Assembly (NCBI GenBank): GCA_029204225.1
Contig: CM055107.1
Coordinates: forward strand, 11,663,068-11,727,067
Origin: Diphasiastrum complanatum
Taxonomy: Eukaryota; Streptophyta; Lycopodiopsida; Lycopodiales; Lycopodiaceae
DNA: 64,000 nucleotides
Direction: 5' to 3'
Under the pieces are notes generated by a model. The model saw only the letters and a program-made list of their open reading frames with translations, made no database searches and was not told the DNA's origin. Shown here one piece after another: positions 48,520 to 60,480 of this stretch; the stretch's first letter is position 1, and the number at the start of each line of letters is the position of its first letter. The position numbers and the translations under genes are program-made.

Positions 48520-48903
48520 TGTGATGTCCATGACCATTACATATGATTCAGTATACATTGTACTCTAGTGAAACAAGCTGTTAGTTATGCCACGTCATAC
48601 TGGATGTGACCCGAAAGTAGCTAATATCATGTGAGGCCCAGAACTCACTAAATGGAGTTAGTACAAGGTTTGGGACAATGTACGCATGTGTAGAGTTATC
48701 AATAACAATCTATGAATAGAGGATCCATGCATAGGGACTCTATTCTAGATGAATCTATGTATAGGGGAGTTGGGACCTTGCATTACCACATGCTTAGGTG
48801 GTTCTAGGCTCTACTTAAGGAGGCCAAACTCGCCCTACCACCTCACCTTATGGTTGTGTAAAGATTGCTTAGTGAAGATCCGACTAGATCCTGCTATTGT
48901 AAA
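48520..48903 (+). repeat. LTR of gypsy copy B
   Basis: Starts TGTGATGTCCATGACC after the purine tract and contains GCCACGTCATACTGGATGTGACCCG, split here only for description as GCCACGTCATACTGG plus ATGTGACCCG. The right end is set where the mirrored LTR of copy C begins, so it is approximate. Confidence 0.7.
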
Positions 48904-49640
48904 CAACCAAAAGGACACCTGTGGAGCAAAACCACCCAACCGACAGGAAATGGCTAGTCAATACCCTAACCACTTCACTCTCATGCCATGGTGAATGAAT
49001 GCAAGAGAGGAGGGGCTCTTGGCTACAAGGATCTAAAAATCCAATAGGTAGATGAGCGAGTTTCCACTAGTATATATTCTCTCCCATGAGGAGAGAATAT
49101 TCCTCTTAGGATCCCCATGCAACTTGGAATAGCAATTGACCTCCTATTCTTACATTATAGCAGTCAAACACCATGCAAATCTTCCTATGTGCAATTATAG
49201 GTCTGGTCCCTCATATGATTATTAATTACTTTACAGGCCAAGCCAGGAATGACGAGGCATAACTAATAACCACATACACTGGAGTGACCGGCTATCCACG
49301 TGAGGTATTATTCCGAATTCCTCATATTGGACATGGATGTAACATTCTTCCCCCCTTAAACTAGTTATGTCCTCAGGACAAGTAACTAGGAAAGACCCAA
49401 TTTGTATGCTTTAAACTCTTTCCCATGAATCATTGTTCTCAATCTGACCAACCGACCTAATCAGGCACTCATAGATAGAACGATTTCTCAATTGTTTATC
49501 TCTGATTCAGAGTACTCTTTCAGGGTCCAAAGGTACATTGAGCAATAAGTCTTCCAAATGGGCAAAATCTTCAATATATCCAACCGTCATCATCATATAA
49601 ACTGATTTTACATGATACACAAGATAAGCAGTTGACCAAA
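48904..49640 (-). pseudogene. Gypsy family-2 copy C: LTR plus chromodomain
   Basis: Minus strand. LTR from 49344 downward to about 48904; a CCCCCCTTAAAC complement of the purine tract at 49351-49363; then a chromodomain (DKQLRNRSIYECLIRSVGQ) at about 49400-49520 with stops. It meets the LTR of copy B end to end in opposite orientation. Confidence 0.75.
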
Positions 49641-50795
49641 CCTGAAGATGAAGTTCAAAAGCTAACAAATCAATATTTTAACTTTCACATTTACCTTGAC
49701 AATCAATCTTTCAATATCAAATAAGTACTTAGAGATGGATATTCTCAAATTATCTATCTCTACACTAAAGTATTGATAGACTTAAGTGCTCCTAATTAAC
49801 CGGAGATTTTAGGCTGAAAACAGTACACAAGCATTTCTTGATTACAATTTTAGTGAACAATCATAAAATTGTCTAAGCATTTACATTCATAGAATTTCAT
49901 GCTTATAGCAAAGTAGAATCTTAAATAAACAAGATACACTACAATGAACTATGGAGCATTTGTCCTTCCAAAAAGATATAACAACATGCCCCTGACATTC
50001 TCACAGAAGGAGCTTGTTGGCTTAAGAGATTTGTACATGACAAGGTTGACATTTTTCAGGAGAATGTCATGGCAAGCCAAAATATCATTGCATGCGAATT
50101 TGATGGCCATGGCTGTTGAGTTTGACTCTCCCAATTGATCAAGAATTACTCATTAATGATCTTAAGAATCCTCACATTTTCTTATATTCTTTTAATGACC
50201 TTTAAGTATCAATCTATGATCCGTCAATCATAGATATTTAGAATCTTATGACTCGTCAATCATAATTTACAGGATTCCAAAACCATAATCATTAAAAAAT
50301 ATTGGAGTATATGCACAACATACCACTCAAGAATGTAAGAAACATTTTAAAATCTTTTCCACAAGTAAAATTACTAGATTCCAAGAATATTCTTCCAACC
50401 CGATTCTTAACCAAATTATGAGTTCCAAATTCTACAATCAACCAAGTAATTAAAGACCATTATAACATCCGTCTTTAATAATATAAACTTTATGCAATCA
50501 CTTAGAACAACATCTAGATATTACAAAGTTCTGCTGAATTTCAACTGAATGCAGTGGTTATCCTTGATATTAGTTTGACTCTATCATCCAATATGAGCTC
50601 ACTGGGATTCAGTCAATAACTTGGGATATATTTCTCATTCAAGAAACATTCTATATCAAGAATTTTCTATATTCTATGCGCATAAATACCTAATTTTTTT
50701 GTAAATACATCATACTAATACTAACAACACCAACAAAGTTCAAAGACGATTTATTTTTTAAACGTCATCAAAGTTGAAATCTTTCGATTCAGTTC
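49641..50795. other. AT-rich sequence beyond gypsy copy C; no gene
   Basis: Shares scattered phrases with the region beyond copy D (57850-58200), so it is probably older element-derived sequence. Nothing coding is supported. Confidence 0.4.
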
Positions 50796-51160
50796 CAAAG
50801 CCAGGAAATTTTGAAGCTAGATAAATTCAATATGTTTGGTTCTAGAGTGAATTGTAGAAGTGAGTGTCAATGCAATGTAGCTCCTACTATCCCAACATAT
50901 TGTTGTAACACTATGTTGGAAAACATTATTTAGCAAGTTTCAAAGCTAAACAATTTCTTCTCTTGTAGCTTGTGATGTGCAACATGCTCTAATTTAATAG
51001 ATGAAACAATATTACATGTTCATTTTCTACTTAGCCACTAAAAGCATAGACATAGTAATTGTAAACAAGAATTTGAAATCATACAAAAAATTTCATAACA
51101 AGTTACTAGGAAGAACAAACTTTTCCATTACAATATGCACAATGCAAATAGATTCTAGGA
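50796..51160 (-). pseudogene. Copia RNase H C-terminal fragment
   Basis: On the minus strand the frame reads DSRSYIALTLTSTIHSRTKH, the copia RNase H ending (compare DNQSAIALAKNP-FH-RTKHI). A further ~80 bp (51080-51160) matches 55790-55870 in inverse orientation. Confidence 0.7.
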
Positions 51161-51490
51161 TATTACATAGGCCCTGAAATCTATTTGCCAAATCAGTCTA
51201 CATTAAAAAAGGTAATCACTATACTTGACTTGCCTGCATGAATCTGGCTACAGTCAAAGAAAGCCTCATCCCCTAAGGCATTCTGTCTGCAATTAGTAAC
51301 CCAGGTGGTGATCAATATTTGCATTCAGATCTCTTGCACGCTTTAGTAGCACATCATTTTGCTTTTGCACAGTGAAATGTTGAGGATCATAATGATCTGT
51401 ACTCTAAGAAGAAATGTGCAATGTAGGATTATTACCCACATTTATTATGATCTAGATACTACATTACAAGATTTACAGTTGCCGCCCTCT

Positions 51491-51642
51491 TCAAAAGGAA
51501 AGGTTAACGAGGACGCTCCACCAGGGCCTTGTAGCTTGAATTGAACATGGAGTGTAAGGTATCTCTGATGGAATTTGCTTGGAGGCACAGAGCACAAAGT
51601 TCCTAGTTCCCATATCTTTAATGCAAGAATGTGGAGGTATTG
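51491..51642 (-). CDS. DUF7054 gene exon 3
   Basis: GTGGCAG|CAATACC to the TGA at 51491-51493. Completes the split codon and encodes IPPHSCIKDMGTRNFVLCAS and a short tail. Confidence 0.85.
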
Positions 51643-53059
51643 CTGCCACAAGATCGCCATGGGTAATCTTAGGGGTCACGCATGCAAAACAAGACATTGT
51701 AGAAATTGGCATTTCGCCTGCTCATTTCAAATGTTTGCGCTAAATTATGAGCTCTCAAAATTAACTCAGAATACTTCAAATTGTTCAATCTAGAACTGAA
51801 GAAATAATCAATCTGAAAATTTTGTAAGAAAGCATCATAACTTGTTTATCAATCAATCATTATTGATTTTGCAAAAATACAAGAGATTTCTAAAGCTTAT
51901 TGTAAGCTTATAGTTCATAATTCAAACTTTTACAAGGAAAAGGTATTGACAGATACCTTGTAGGCTGAACTGCGATACATGCAATTCAAAACGAGTGGAA
52001 TCGAAACCTAGACATGGATGGCGTCCTTCCCGTGCATATTCATCCAGTGCTGCCTTTATGACATTGTTTACAGCGGTATCGCCTTCGAGCAACATCCGTA
52101 GTGGACCAATGGTCCCCAGGACAGTGACAGTGATCAGCACCTTGTTGTAATCAACACGTTTTCCCTATAATTTAGGCTCAAAGTACATCAGCAGGCTGTA
52201 GTAAAGTACAAGACGAGGTTGTGGATTGCACTGCTATTCTACGATTCTATTCACCATTAAATCAGTGCTCAAAGTTGCACATCAATCTTACAAAAAACTA
52301 ACAAGATTAATCACGAAATAGATAAAAGGCTAAAGTAAATCCTTGAAACCTAAATTTTAAGTAAATCTAACTGATTTTGAATCATTGAAAACCTACAAAT
52401 CTTGTTTACAAAATCTGTACTACAAAGACTGACTGACTCCCTCCGCTCCATAAATAACATCCTGACGTCGATCGATTCTAGATAATCAGATCAGTCTACT
52501 CTAAAATGTAACAATGTTTATGGTAACAAATAAGAGGCACTACGATCGTAGGCTTTCACGGCATTGTTTTTGCCACATGGCATAAATAAGGTTTCGAGCT
52601 TTTCTACAAGATGAAGCGTAACACGTCCTGTACCTGGGATTGGTCGAGAAGCTTGAGTAGTGCAAGACAGCTTGACGAGTGCTGCCCGTTCTTCAATAGA
52701 CCGGATGCTTCGTGTGTATCTACACAGCTTGTTTGGCTAATCAGAAAAGAGTGCAATGTACTACTGTCATTTCCAGCCGAGTGGGCAATTTTGAACTGCT
52801 CATATTCAGCAGACAGAGAATATTTGGAAAAAGAAGTCGCTCCATTTGGAGTTGGACTCTTTGAAAGTGATTTTTGAGCCGAGCTCCCTGAGCTTTTAGG
52901 ACTTCTCTGCCTTTTGGAGACTCTGGAAGGTGATAATTTGCTGCCTCGCAATGATGGATTTAAGAGCAACTTCTGCTCTCCACTTCTTTGGCCATCGTTG
53001 GCACCAGGCGGCGACGTTGTGCTCAAGGATTGCTGAGAACTTTTGGCAGGGTTTTCCAT
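51491..53059 (-). CDS. DUF7054-domain protein, three exons, ~261 aa
   Basis: Exons 53059-52634, 52164-51957 and 51642-51491; donors GTACAG and GTATCT, acceptors TTATAG and GTGGCAG, phases consistent. The first ~140 residues are Ser/Pro-rich and basic, without a domain (SPSRVSKRQRSPKSS). Exon 2 starts the DUF7054 domain: KVLITVTVLGTIGPLRMLLE, VNNVIKAALDEYAREGRHP, FELHVSQFSLQ. Exon 3 carries its close, KDMGTRNFVLCASK, and the protein ends VNLSF. The domain belongs to uncharacterised land-plant proteins (At4g22758-like); its order (strand, helix, EGR-P, SQFSL, G-RNF-LC) is the hallmark. No biochemical role is known to me. The start could instead be in-frame Met codons at 53119 or 53185, or an upstream exon. 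Confidence 0.85.
51957..52164 (-). CDS. DUF7054 gene exon 2
   Basis: AATTATAG|GGAAAACG to CTACAAG|GTATCT. Encodes the core of the domain (GTIGPLRMLLEGDTAVNNVI through FELHVSQFSLQ). 208 nt, ends in phase 1. Confidence 0.9.
52634..53059 (-). CDS. DUF7054 gene exon 1
   Basis: Ser-rich, probably disordered region starting MENPAKSSQQSLSTT; ends LDQSQ|GTACAG in phase 0. Frame remains open upstream to 53185. Confidence 0.75.
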
Positions 53060-53185
53060 CTCAATGACTTGTAGCTCTGATTTGCAGCTCTCCACCAAAG
53101 ACTGCATAACCTCACACATCCGCCAAGTCACAACAGAAAACACGACAACGCACTCTTGCAAATCACGAAAGCAGTGAATGTTCAC

Positions 53186-54630
53186 CGACGATTGTCCATA
53201 AATCAGCAGTCACATCAAAATCTTCACACATACTAGTAAGTGAATATTTCTTTCATGTTCAATCGACGAATTCTTTTTTCACATTGCGATGATAAAGAAG
53301 CTGAGTTATGATTACCTGTCGTCGTATACAACAATGTGATATCCCACCAAGAAATCTAGCTCAATCAATTCCAGCAAGTAGGAGTGAATATGGACGTTAT
53401 TAATGGATCGATATCACTGTTGCTGAAAATCTCAGCACTAGTTCATCCAGGATACAATGCGCCCGATCCGAGTATTATTGATCTGAATTTGAAGTGCAAG
53501 CAATCGCGATGGATCTCACGTGCCTCCCGTTCTAAACCGATAGCGCGACGAAGCAAATACTCAGAGCAGCAATTGATCAAATGGGTTCTCATGTAATTCT
53601 TCTTTTCCTTCTTCTTCGACAGCAGATCAATCAGCAGCATTCAGCAAGGCGAATAAAACATGAAAGGAAAAGCTTCACCAGATCAGAGGAGATCAGGATC
53701 GGAATGCAGGTTGCTTGATTTTGTGCTTTTACAATGTAATATATATATATACATAATAATCAGATGATGGGCAGTCAGATAATCAGATATGCTTCTGCCA
53801 ATACTGTATCAAATGGGCTGATTTCTGATTTCTGATTTCTGACTTCTGATTTCTGACAGGATATTTGTTTGTGGTGTACACAAAAAATCTGTGAAAGATC
53901 CCATGAGTCTATGAGATGAGTGAGATTCAAACTCTTAAATGCTCAACTTTTTTAGCTTTGCTTGGATCATGCCTCCAAAATCAATTTTAACTTATTAATG
54001 AAGTAAACACATCCCAACATAAGGATTTTATTTTTTGTGTTTTTTTTACACACCTTCCACCCAAAAATTTTATGTGAAAACTTTATTACGTTAACAACGT
54101 AAAAAAAAATAAAAGGAAAAATTGTTTTCAAGGGAAAGTTTGACTCCTTGCTCCTTCTGCCCCAGTCCCCAAGGAAGGTCCTCTAAAGGTGACCTCCCCC
54201 CAACCTAGTAACCCTAGTTGACCATGTGCTAAAAGTTGAGTTGTTGCCATGAAGGTGAGTTTCATCATTAAAATGTATTTGTATTTGTATCTTTTATTCT
54301 TTTGGATTGCAATCATTGTTTTGTACTTATTATAATGTATCTTAAGTCGAGGCCCCACACCTTGAGAGATATTGTGATATTTAGATCACCTTGATATTAA
54401 GATCATCTTGTTTAGACGTGAATCTTTGGAACAAAGTTTAGATTGATGAAATCATAATTATTGAAATCATATGGTTTTATATAATGGTTATGTGAATTGC
54501 AAAGTGCATTCTTTGAAATTTCTTTTAACTCTTAACAATTTAAACATGTCTTTAGGTTTGAGTGTCACATGTACATCAAAGTTTCAAAGATTCTCTTGAT
54601 CTTTTTTCATTTTTGTTTCTTGTCATTATT
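53186..54630. other. Upstream and intergenic DNA beside the DUF7054 gene
   Basis: Presumably contains the DUF7054 promoter, though no core element is clear. Includes a TA tract at about 53741-53752 and a TTTCTGA heptamer array at 53818-53857. No gene seen. Confidence 0.5.
53818..53857. repeat. TTTCTGA heptamer array
   Basis: Five to six near-perfect copies of CTGATTT (one with a C), 40 bp. Confidence 0.9.
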
Positions 54631-54906
54631 ATTGGTATCACAAGAGTTCTTTCATACAATTTTCAATAGCAATGAAACTAGTTTACTACATGGCACTTCA
54701 AGATGTAATATTCAAAAGCATGTCTCGTTTTTAACTATGGCGCTTCCTAGTGCTTTTGTTCAAAACGACTATTGATATCACAAGAGTTCTTTCATACAAT
54801 TTTCAATAGCAATGAAACTAGTTTACTACATGGCACTTCAAGATATAATATTCAAAAGCATGTCTCGTTTTTAACTATGGCACTTCCTAGTGCTTTTGTT
54901 CAAAAT
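54631..54906 (+). repeat. Tandem duplication, 140 bp unit, two copies
   Basis: 54631-54770 and 54771-54906 differ at only a few positions (GGTATCA/GATATCA, GATGTAATA/GATATAATA, GGCGCTT/GGCACTT, CGACTA/TAGCTT). Each starts ATTGGTATCACAAGAG-like, which resembles a primer-binding site with an insertion, so it may be the start of an LTR element's interior. Confidence 0.93.
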
Positions 54907-55789
54907 AGCTTTTAAGGCTACTATAGAACTTTGCACCATTCTAGTGACTACTTTTATAGAAATCAAAAAAATCAAGGTTCAGCTTAGTCTTCATTCTTCT
55001 AGTCTTGCAAACTTGGTATGGAGGCTATAGTAATAGATGTTGTATGATTCATTGATGTCGAATCACATCTTTGTTTAAACCTTCAAACAAAATGTCAAGT
55101 GCTGTGTTTTTCAAGGACCAAGTAGTGACTTGTTCAAAATAGAGTTAAAGTGCACAATATATATTTCAACATTTGGCAATATCATGGTATTGTAGAAGAT
55201 AAAATCAACATTTCTATAAGGGTGGCAAGTTGTAGGTGTGCTACATAGAAGGGAGTAATGTGTCACTGTAGTGTTGAAGCATAGGATGAGATAGTTAGGG
55301 ATGTGCACCATACTTAAATGAATGCTTCACAAGTTGCCTACAAAGCATAGGAGAGCATAAAATTGAGAAATGAGTGTTTGATCTATTTAGGCTGAGTGGG
55401 AGTAGCTAAGACTTCAAAGGGTCTACTATGTGGGAGTGGCTAAGACCTCAAAGGGTATATTATGTGGGAAAGTAGAAGACGTGGAGATGATGAAATTGGG
55501 ATCAAGAGAAGGGCTAAAGAGCGAGTAATAGATTCTAGTTCCTACCCCTTAGTTCATGAGTAATAGAAATTGAAAAAAAGGGTAACCACAAGTCTCAGTG
55601 GTGGATTGCCAAAAAATTTCCAAAAAGATGGAGAATCTTCTACAAGTTAATCATCTCTAAGAATGTCGCAGGGGATGAGGGTTTGTTTGATTGTAGCTAG
55701 ATTTGTGCGCCCAAGTAAAATATAGTGATCGATCATCTTCTTGAATGTTGACTGACTTGGCTCCCTGTCAGCTTTAAGAGCTACTATAG

Positions 55790-56880
55790 AAGGTTAGCAT
55801 TGTGCATATTGTAATGAAAAAGTTTGTTCTTTCTGTCAACTTCTTATGACATTTTTTTTTGTGATTTCAATTTCTTGCTATTGGGTTTTTCATATTGAAT
55901 CTACTTCCAATGTGAGGTTTAGTGCTCTTGAATTGTTATGAGCATCCATTTGTGAAGTTAGTTTTCCTTGCTTGCTATGCATTTGTGCAAATAGATGCAA
56001 TTCTAGAATAAGTTTCAATATCTTTGGGGTGCTCATTAAGATGTAAAGGACAATGCCAATACATGAGTGGGTCAAGGTCAAAACCTTTGAGCCCACTACC
56101 ATATGATTTCAAATGTTCACTTTATATATTAAGAAGTTCAACAATCTATATTCATCTCATGTTGGCTCATTGGAAAACTATAATTATGCACAAAAAGACT
56201 CGAAATTTGTTGGAATCAAGTCTATTCTCTTGTTTATGGATCTTTCAAGAGGAGCTCAATAGGTCAATAAGATACACATGTTTTTCTAGCATCTAGAATT
56301 GGAACTTGTAACTCTCTCCCAAATTAGCAAAGAAAATTACTGCCACATTTTCAAGGCATGAGGACATATTTTCTATTTATTTACATTGCAACCTCATTGC
56401 TCCTCTCTATGCATCCTGCACATATGCAACATTCTATACAAATTTTGGTTTGAAACTTTCGGTTAATATTTTATATTTTTGTTGAATTCAGAAACATTGT
56501 ATTGGTAGAAATAAAAAATGATTGTTAGATACTTAAAATGCACTTCATATCTCTTATGAAGGGGAATCTTTTTAACAATACATTGTAGTTACATAAACTA
56601 TTGTAGATTGGGGGAGGACATACCGACTTCTAAATGTGCAATTATGATGTCTATGGGGTCTTTTTAGTGCCTTAGCAGAAAATGAAAGTGTATTATTCTT
56701 TCATCTATTAAATTAGAGCATGTTGCAACATCACAAGCTCCAAGAGAAAAAATGATTTTGCTTTGAAACTTGCTAACAAATTGAATGTTGTCCAAGATAA
56801 TGTTATAACAATATCTTATGATAGTAGGAGCTACATTGCATTGACACTCACTTGGTGTTAATAAAGCACAATAAGATTAG
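55790..56880 (+). pseudogene. Copia pol fragment with RNase H
   Basis: The frame VQDNVITISYDSRSYIALTL near 56785-56850 is the copia RNase H motif; earlier parts (about 55790-55870 and 56640-56780) match 50830-51160 inverted. It has many stops. An RT C-terminal trace (KPLSPLPY) near 56085 is possible but weak. Confidence 0.6.
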
Positions 56881-56999
56881 CCTCTTTATCTTCCTTTAGA
56901 ACTTTGTAACCCTTGCTCAAAAACATACTTCCAGATCCAAGATTCCCATCTATTACATGAATACATTCCTCGTTTTGCTTTCACAAATGGAAATGGACA

Positions 57000-57850
57000 A
57001 TGGTTCTACGTTTTCCATGTCTTCATTCCTATTTATAGGTGTGATAGATGACTCTATCTCCTACAAAGGAAACACCTCAAGATCCTGCTTACAAGACAAA
57101 ACAATAGAGAACACATTGTTGGAGAAACCACCCAACCAAGTAGAAGTAACCAATCAATCTCTAGAAGCTTCACCCCCAGGCCAAGGATTAGGAAGCACGA
57201 GAGTAGAGAGAGATTCTAGCAATGAATCCACAAAACCATGATGGAGTAGGGCGAGTTTGGCCTCCTTAAATAAGCTCTAAAATCTCATGTGCAAATAGTA
57301 ATGCAAGGTACTAACTCCCCTATACATAGATTCCTCTATACATATAGTCTCTATACATGGATTCTCTATACATAGATTGTTATTGATACTCTACACATTC
57401 AAAAATTGTCCCAAACCTTGTACTAACTCCAATTAGTGTGTCTGGGCCTCACACGGTTATTAATTACTTGCGGGTCACATCCAGTATGACGTGGCATACC
57501 TAATAAGCTTGTTTCTCTGGAGTATCATGTATCCAAGGCTAGGAGTATACTGAATCCTATATCAAGGACATAACATTCTTCCTCCCTTAATCTAGTTATG
57601 TCCTTAGAATAGGAAAGAAAATCAATAACACTTCTTTTAACTTTCAATATTAACCTAGAAAATATCCTTAGTCTAACTTACATATCAAACAAGTACTCAG
57701 AGATAATCTTTGCCCTGGAGTACAAATTCGGGTTTTTGGAAAGTACACTAAGCGATAAATTTTTTCATTCGGGTTTCAGTCTCTACAAGTTAGTAACATC
57801 ACCTTCATATAAAATACTACATGAACCACTGAGCGAACTATTACCTAACT
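57000..57850 (-). pseudogene. Gypsy family-2 copy D: LTR and 3' coding trace
   Basis: LTR start at 57575 (complement of TGTTATGTCC) running down to about 57050. It shares GCCACGTCATACTGGATGTG, GGCCAAACTCGCCCTAC and ATAGATTGTTATTGAT with the LTR of copy B. Purine-tract complement and decayed chromodomain-region sequence follow to about 57850. The 94-codon open frame at 56957-57241 lies largely within this LTR and is not a gene. Confidence 0.7.
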
Positions 57851-59389
57851 TAGGAGATTAAAGTTAAAGAAAATTAACAATTACAGTGTGGAATTATCCA
57901 CAATCTCGGGCATACAATTCATAAAGGCTTCCAGATACAAATATTCTTAGAATCCATAATTCTAAGATACAATAACTCATTTAATTAGAAACTCTAGGAG
58001 ATCCATTAAGATAAAGAATGATTTAATCTCAACTCTGAGTATCCTAGATATTCTCTTGAGCTGAATTCCCCTGTTTCTAGCATTATATACAAGAAAATAG
58101 CAATCATTCATCTTAATAGATTTTTTTGTCTCCTATAATAGCTGGAGATCTAATCAAAAAATTGTACTCAAGCATCTACGGACCATAATCTATAGTAGAA
58201 TAGCATCCACTACATTAATTAAATTCTCCACAAGTAAAATAACGTATCTTGTGAGAATGTCTGTGAGATCCATAGGTTCTCAAATAATACATTGGAGTAA
58301 AGATATTCAGATTTTCAAAACACTAATATGAATTCTTGCTCAATTAATAGATCAAGAATTAATCGTCACACTTAAGAATCATTACAATTTCTTATAATCT
58401 TTTGATAATAATTAAATATCTATTTATGATCAGTTAATCCTTAGAATATAAATTCTAAGATATGATAATTCATTCAATTAGAATATCTGGGAGAATCACT
58501 AAGATATAGAATGACTAAAACTGAACTTTGAATATCCGAGATACTCTTTTGAGTTAAATGCTCTATTACACATAGATTCATACAAGACACATATGAGAAT
58601 AATCTCACTATGACCCACAATACATAAACACATTTTTATCTGGCAGATTCCTCCAAAACCCACATATGTTACTCACATATCTCACTGAGATCTTGTAACT
58701 CAGCTACAAAAGATTTTCTATTTCTCATGAGTAAATAACATATCTGGGAAATCTCTAAGACGAATAAAATTCACTCTCAGTAGTTTTCCAATCCAAAATC
58801 TTTTAATAGCATAATTTCTTCCATTCAAACAACCCCTCTCTGATCCTAGTACTAAAACTAGATTAGGTTGTTCCAATACAAAACTCTCAAACTTAAATTC
58901 TGATCAAACTTACTTCTATTCCAATCAAAATGGAATTAGTAACTTTTGACCTTTTACTGTACTACTTATAGATAATGATTCAAATTTCAAACTTGTTTCA
59001 GATTGTCCACACAATCCCTAGAGAATTTCTCTTATTCAAAAAGTTCCAATTAGGCATCTTACTCTGAATCTATTGGAAATTACTTTCAAAAAAAATCTCA
59101 TTTCTATACCAAAGTTGGTCCTTTTCCAAAAACTATGCAACCAATAGATTCCCAAATAGAATTTTATCCCATCACTTCATCCCTCCTTTTAAAGAAATTA
59201 TAAATTTCAATAAAAACTAACTGGAAAGATGATATATGAAAATATCCAAATCCAAGAAAATCAGTAATAAGTGCTTCCACTAAAAGATTCACTTCATTAC
59301 AAACAGGACTTCTCTTTCAAATATTTTCAATCTGAGTGATGGAAACTACTATTCTATCGAAATGTACTGGAAAAGAGGATATGTGAGAA

Positions 59390-59760
59390 ATGAAAGTAGC
59401 TCGAAAAGAAACGAACACAAAAAGAAGCGAACTCGAAACTCGAAAAAGAAACGAACTCGAACGAAAAGTGTTCGTGCGCAGCATCGGAATAAGCTATCTC
59501 ACTCTTTTCTTAAGCATGACTATGTCTATCAGACATGAACAGAACGTTAGTGATAGAAATCATGTGTGATATGATTATGTAGCCACAAAAAATCAGAAAG
59601 ATAATTTGTTGCGAACAGCTAGACAAATTATTAGTCACGAATAATTTGCAAAGAGCTAGATTGAGCTCGGCTGATAATCAGTCACGAAAGACAAGACTAA
59701 ATATTAGTCACGAACAGTTAGACTAATAATAATTCGCGAAGAACAGTAGGAGAGTCAAAC
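59390..59760. repeat. Short interspersed repeats: CGAAAAAGAAACGAACTCGA type and ATTAGTCACGAA type
   Basis: First cluster: several copies of GAAACGAACTCGAA-like sequence (59398-59470). Second cluster: ATTAGTCACGAA-like units with AGACTAA linkers at about 59627, 59680, 59702 and 59725. Confidence 0.7.
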
Positions 59761-60304
59761 AGAATGTAGAAAAACGTAACAATATCGACACAAATCTGAA
59801 CGCAGAACAAACAGAGCTGTAATCAGATTAAGTATAGCAAAATATACAGGTCAATAATACTGTTGAGCACAAGACAATAGCAGATGAAATCGCGTGCTTC
59901 ACAAAGCTAATCCAATTTGTAAAAAATGAGTAAACCTATTATTGACAATACAAAGAATTGATGCACAAAAGCATCTACTTCGTTTATCTCTGATAAGCTT
60001 CTAATGCTTGCTATATTTTACACACACAGAATATGCAGATGATATCCAATATATATATACATAAAAATGTTACAGGTGTGCAAATGAAGAAAATACAAAG
60101 TGGATGTGTTGTCTGTGGGAGATCGTGGGTGGCTACTGTCGTTGTCAAATATGATTGGACAGTTCATGAGATGAGTGTGAGAAGGCCACGACATCAGCCT
60201 TCGCTGAAATGAATGTTGATGAAAATGTCAAAAATGCAACACTCTGACAAATGCCTTAAAATTTGATTTACAGGGTACCTTCGCTTTTCCATTAGGGCAC
60301 CTTC

Positions 60305-60480
60305 GACGTTTGTAGGGTAGTGTCGTCTTTTTTGCCTGTCACAAATCACGTGTAAAAACACAGTGTCATCTTTTTTGTCCTTTTTTTGCCTGTGGAAATT
60401 TACATGTATTTATGCAAACAGTCGCGTTTTTCGCCTGTCTTATTTTACATGTAAATATTCAGACTGTGCGACAACATGAG
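60305..60480. repeat. Three ~60 bp degenerate tandem repeats
   Basis: Units share GTGTCGTCTTTTTTGCCTGT and a following TTTACATGTAAA-type dyad; copies near 60318, 60360 and 60420. CACGTGTAAA and TTACATGTAT are variants of the dyad. Confidence 0.65.

Noticed and set aside
54128-54358. 76-codon minus-strand frame
   Set aside because: No domain, no splice context and biased composition; probably chance.
56957-57241. 94-codon plus-strand frame starting MNTFLVLL
   Set aside because: Overlaps the LTR of gypsy copy D in reverse orientation; explained by that LTR.
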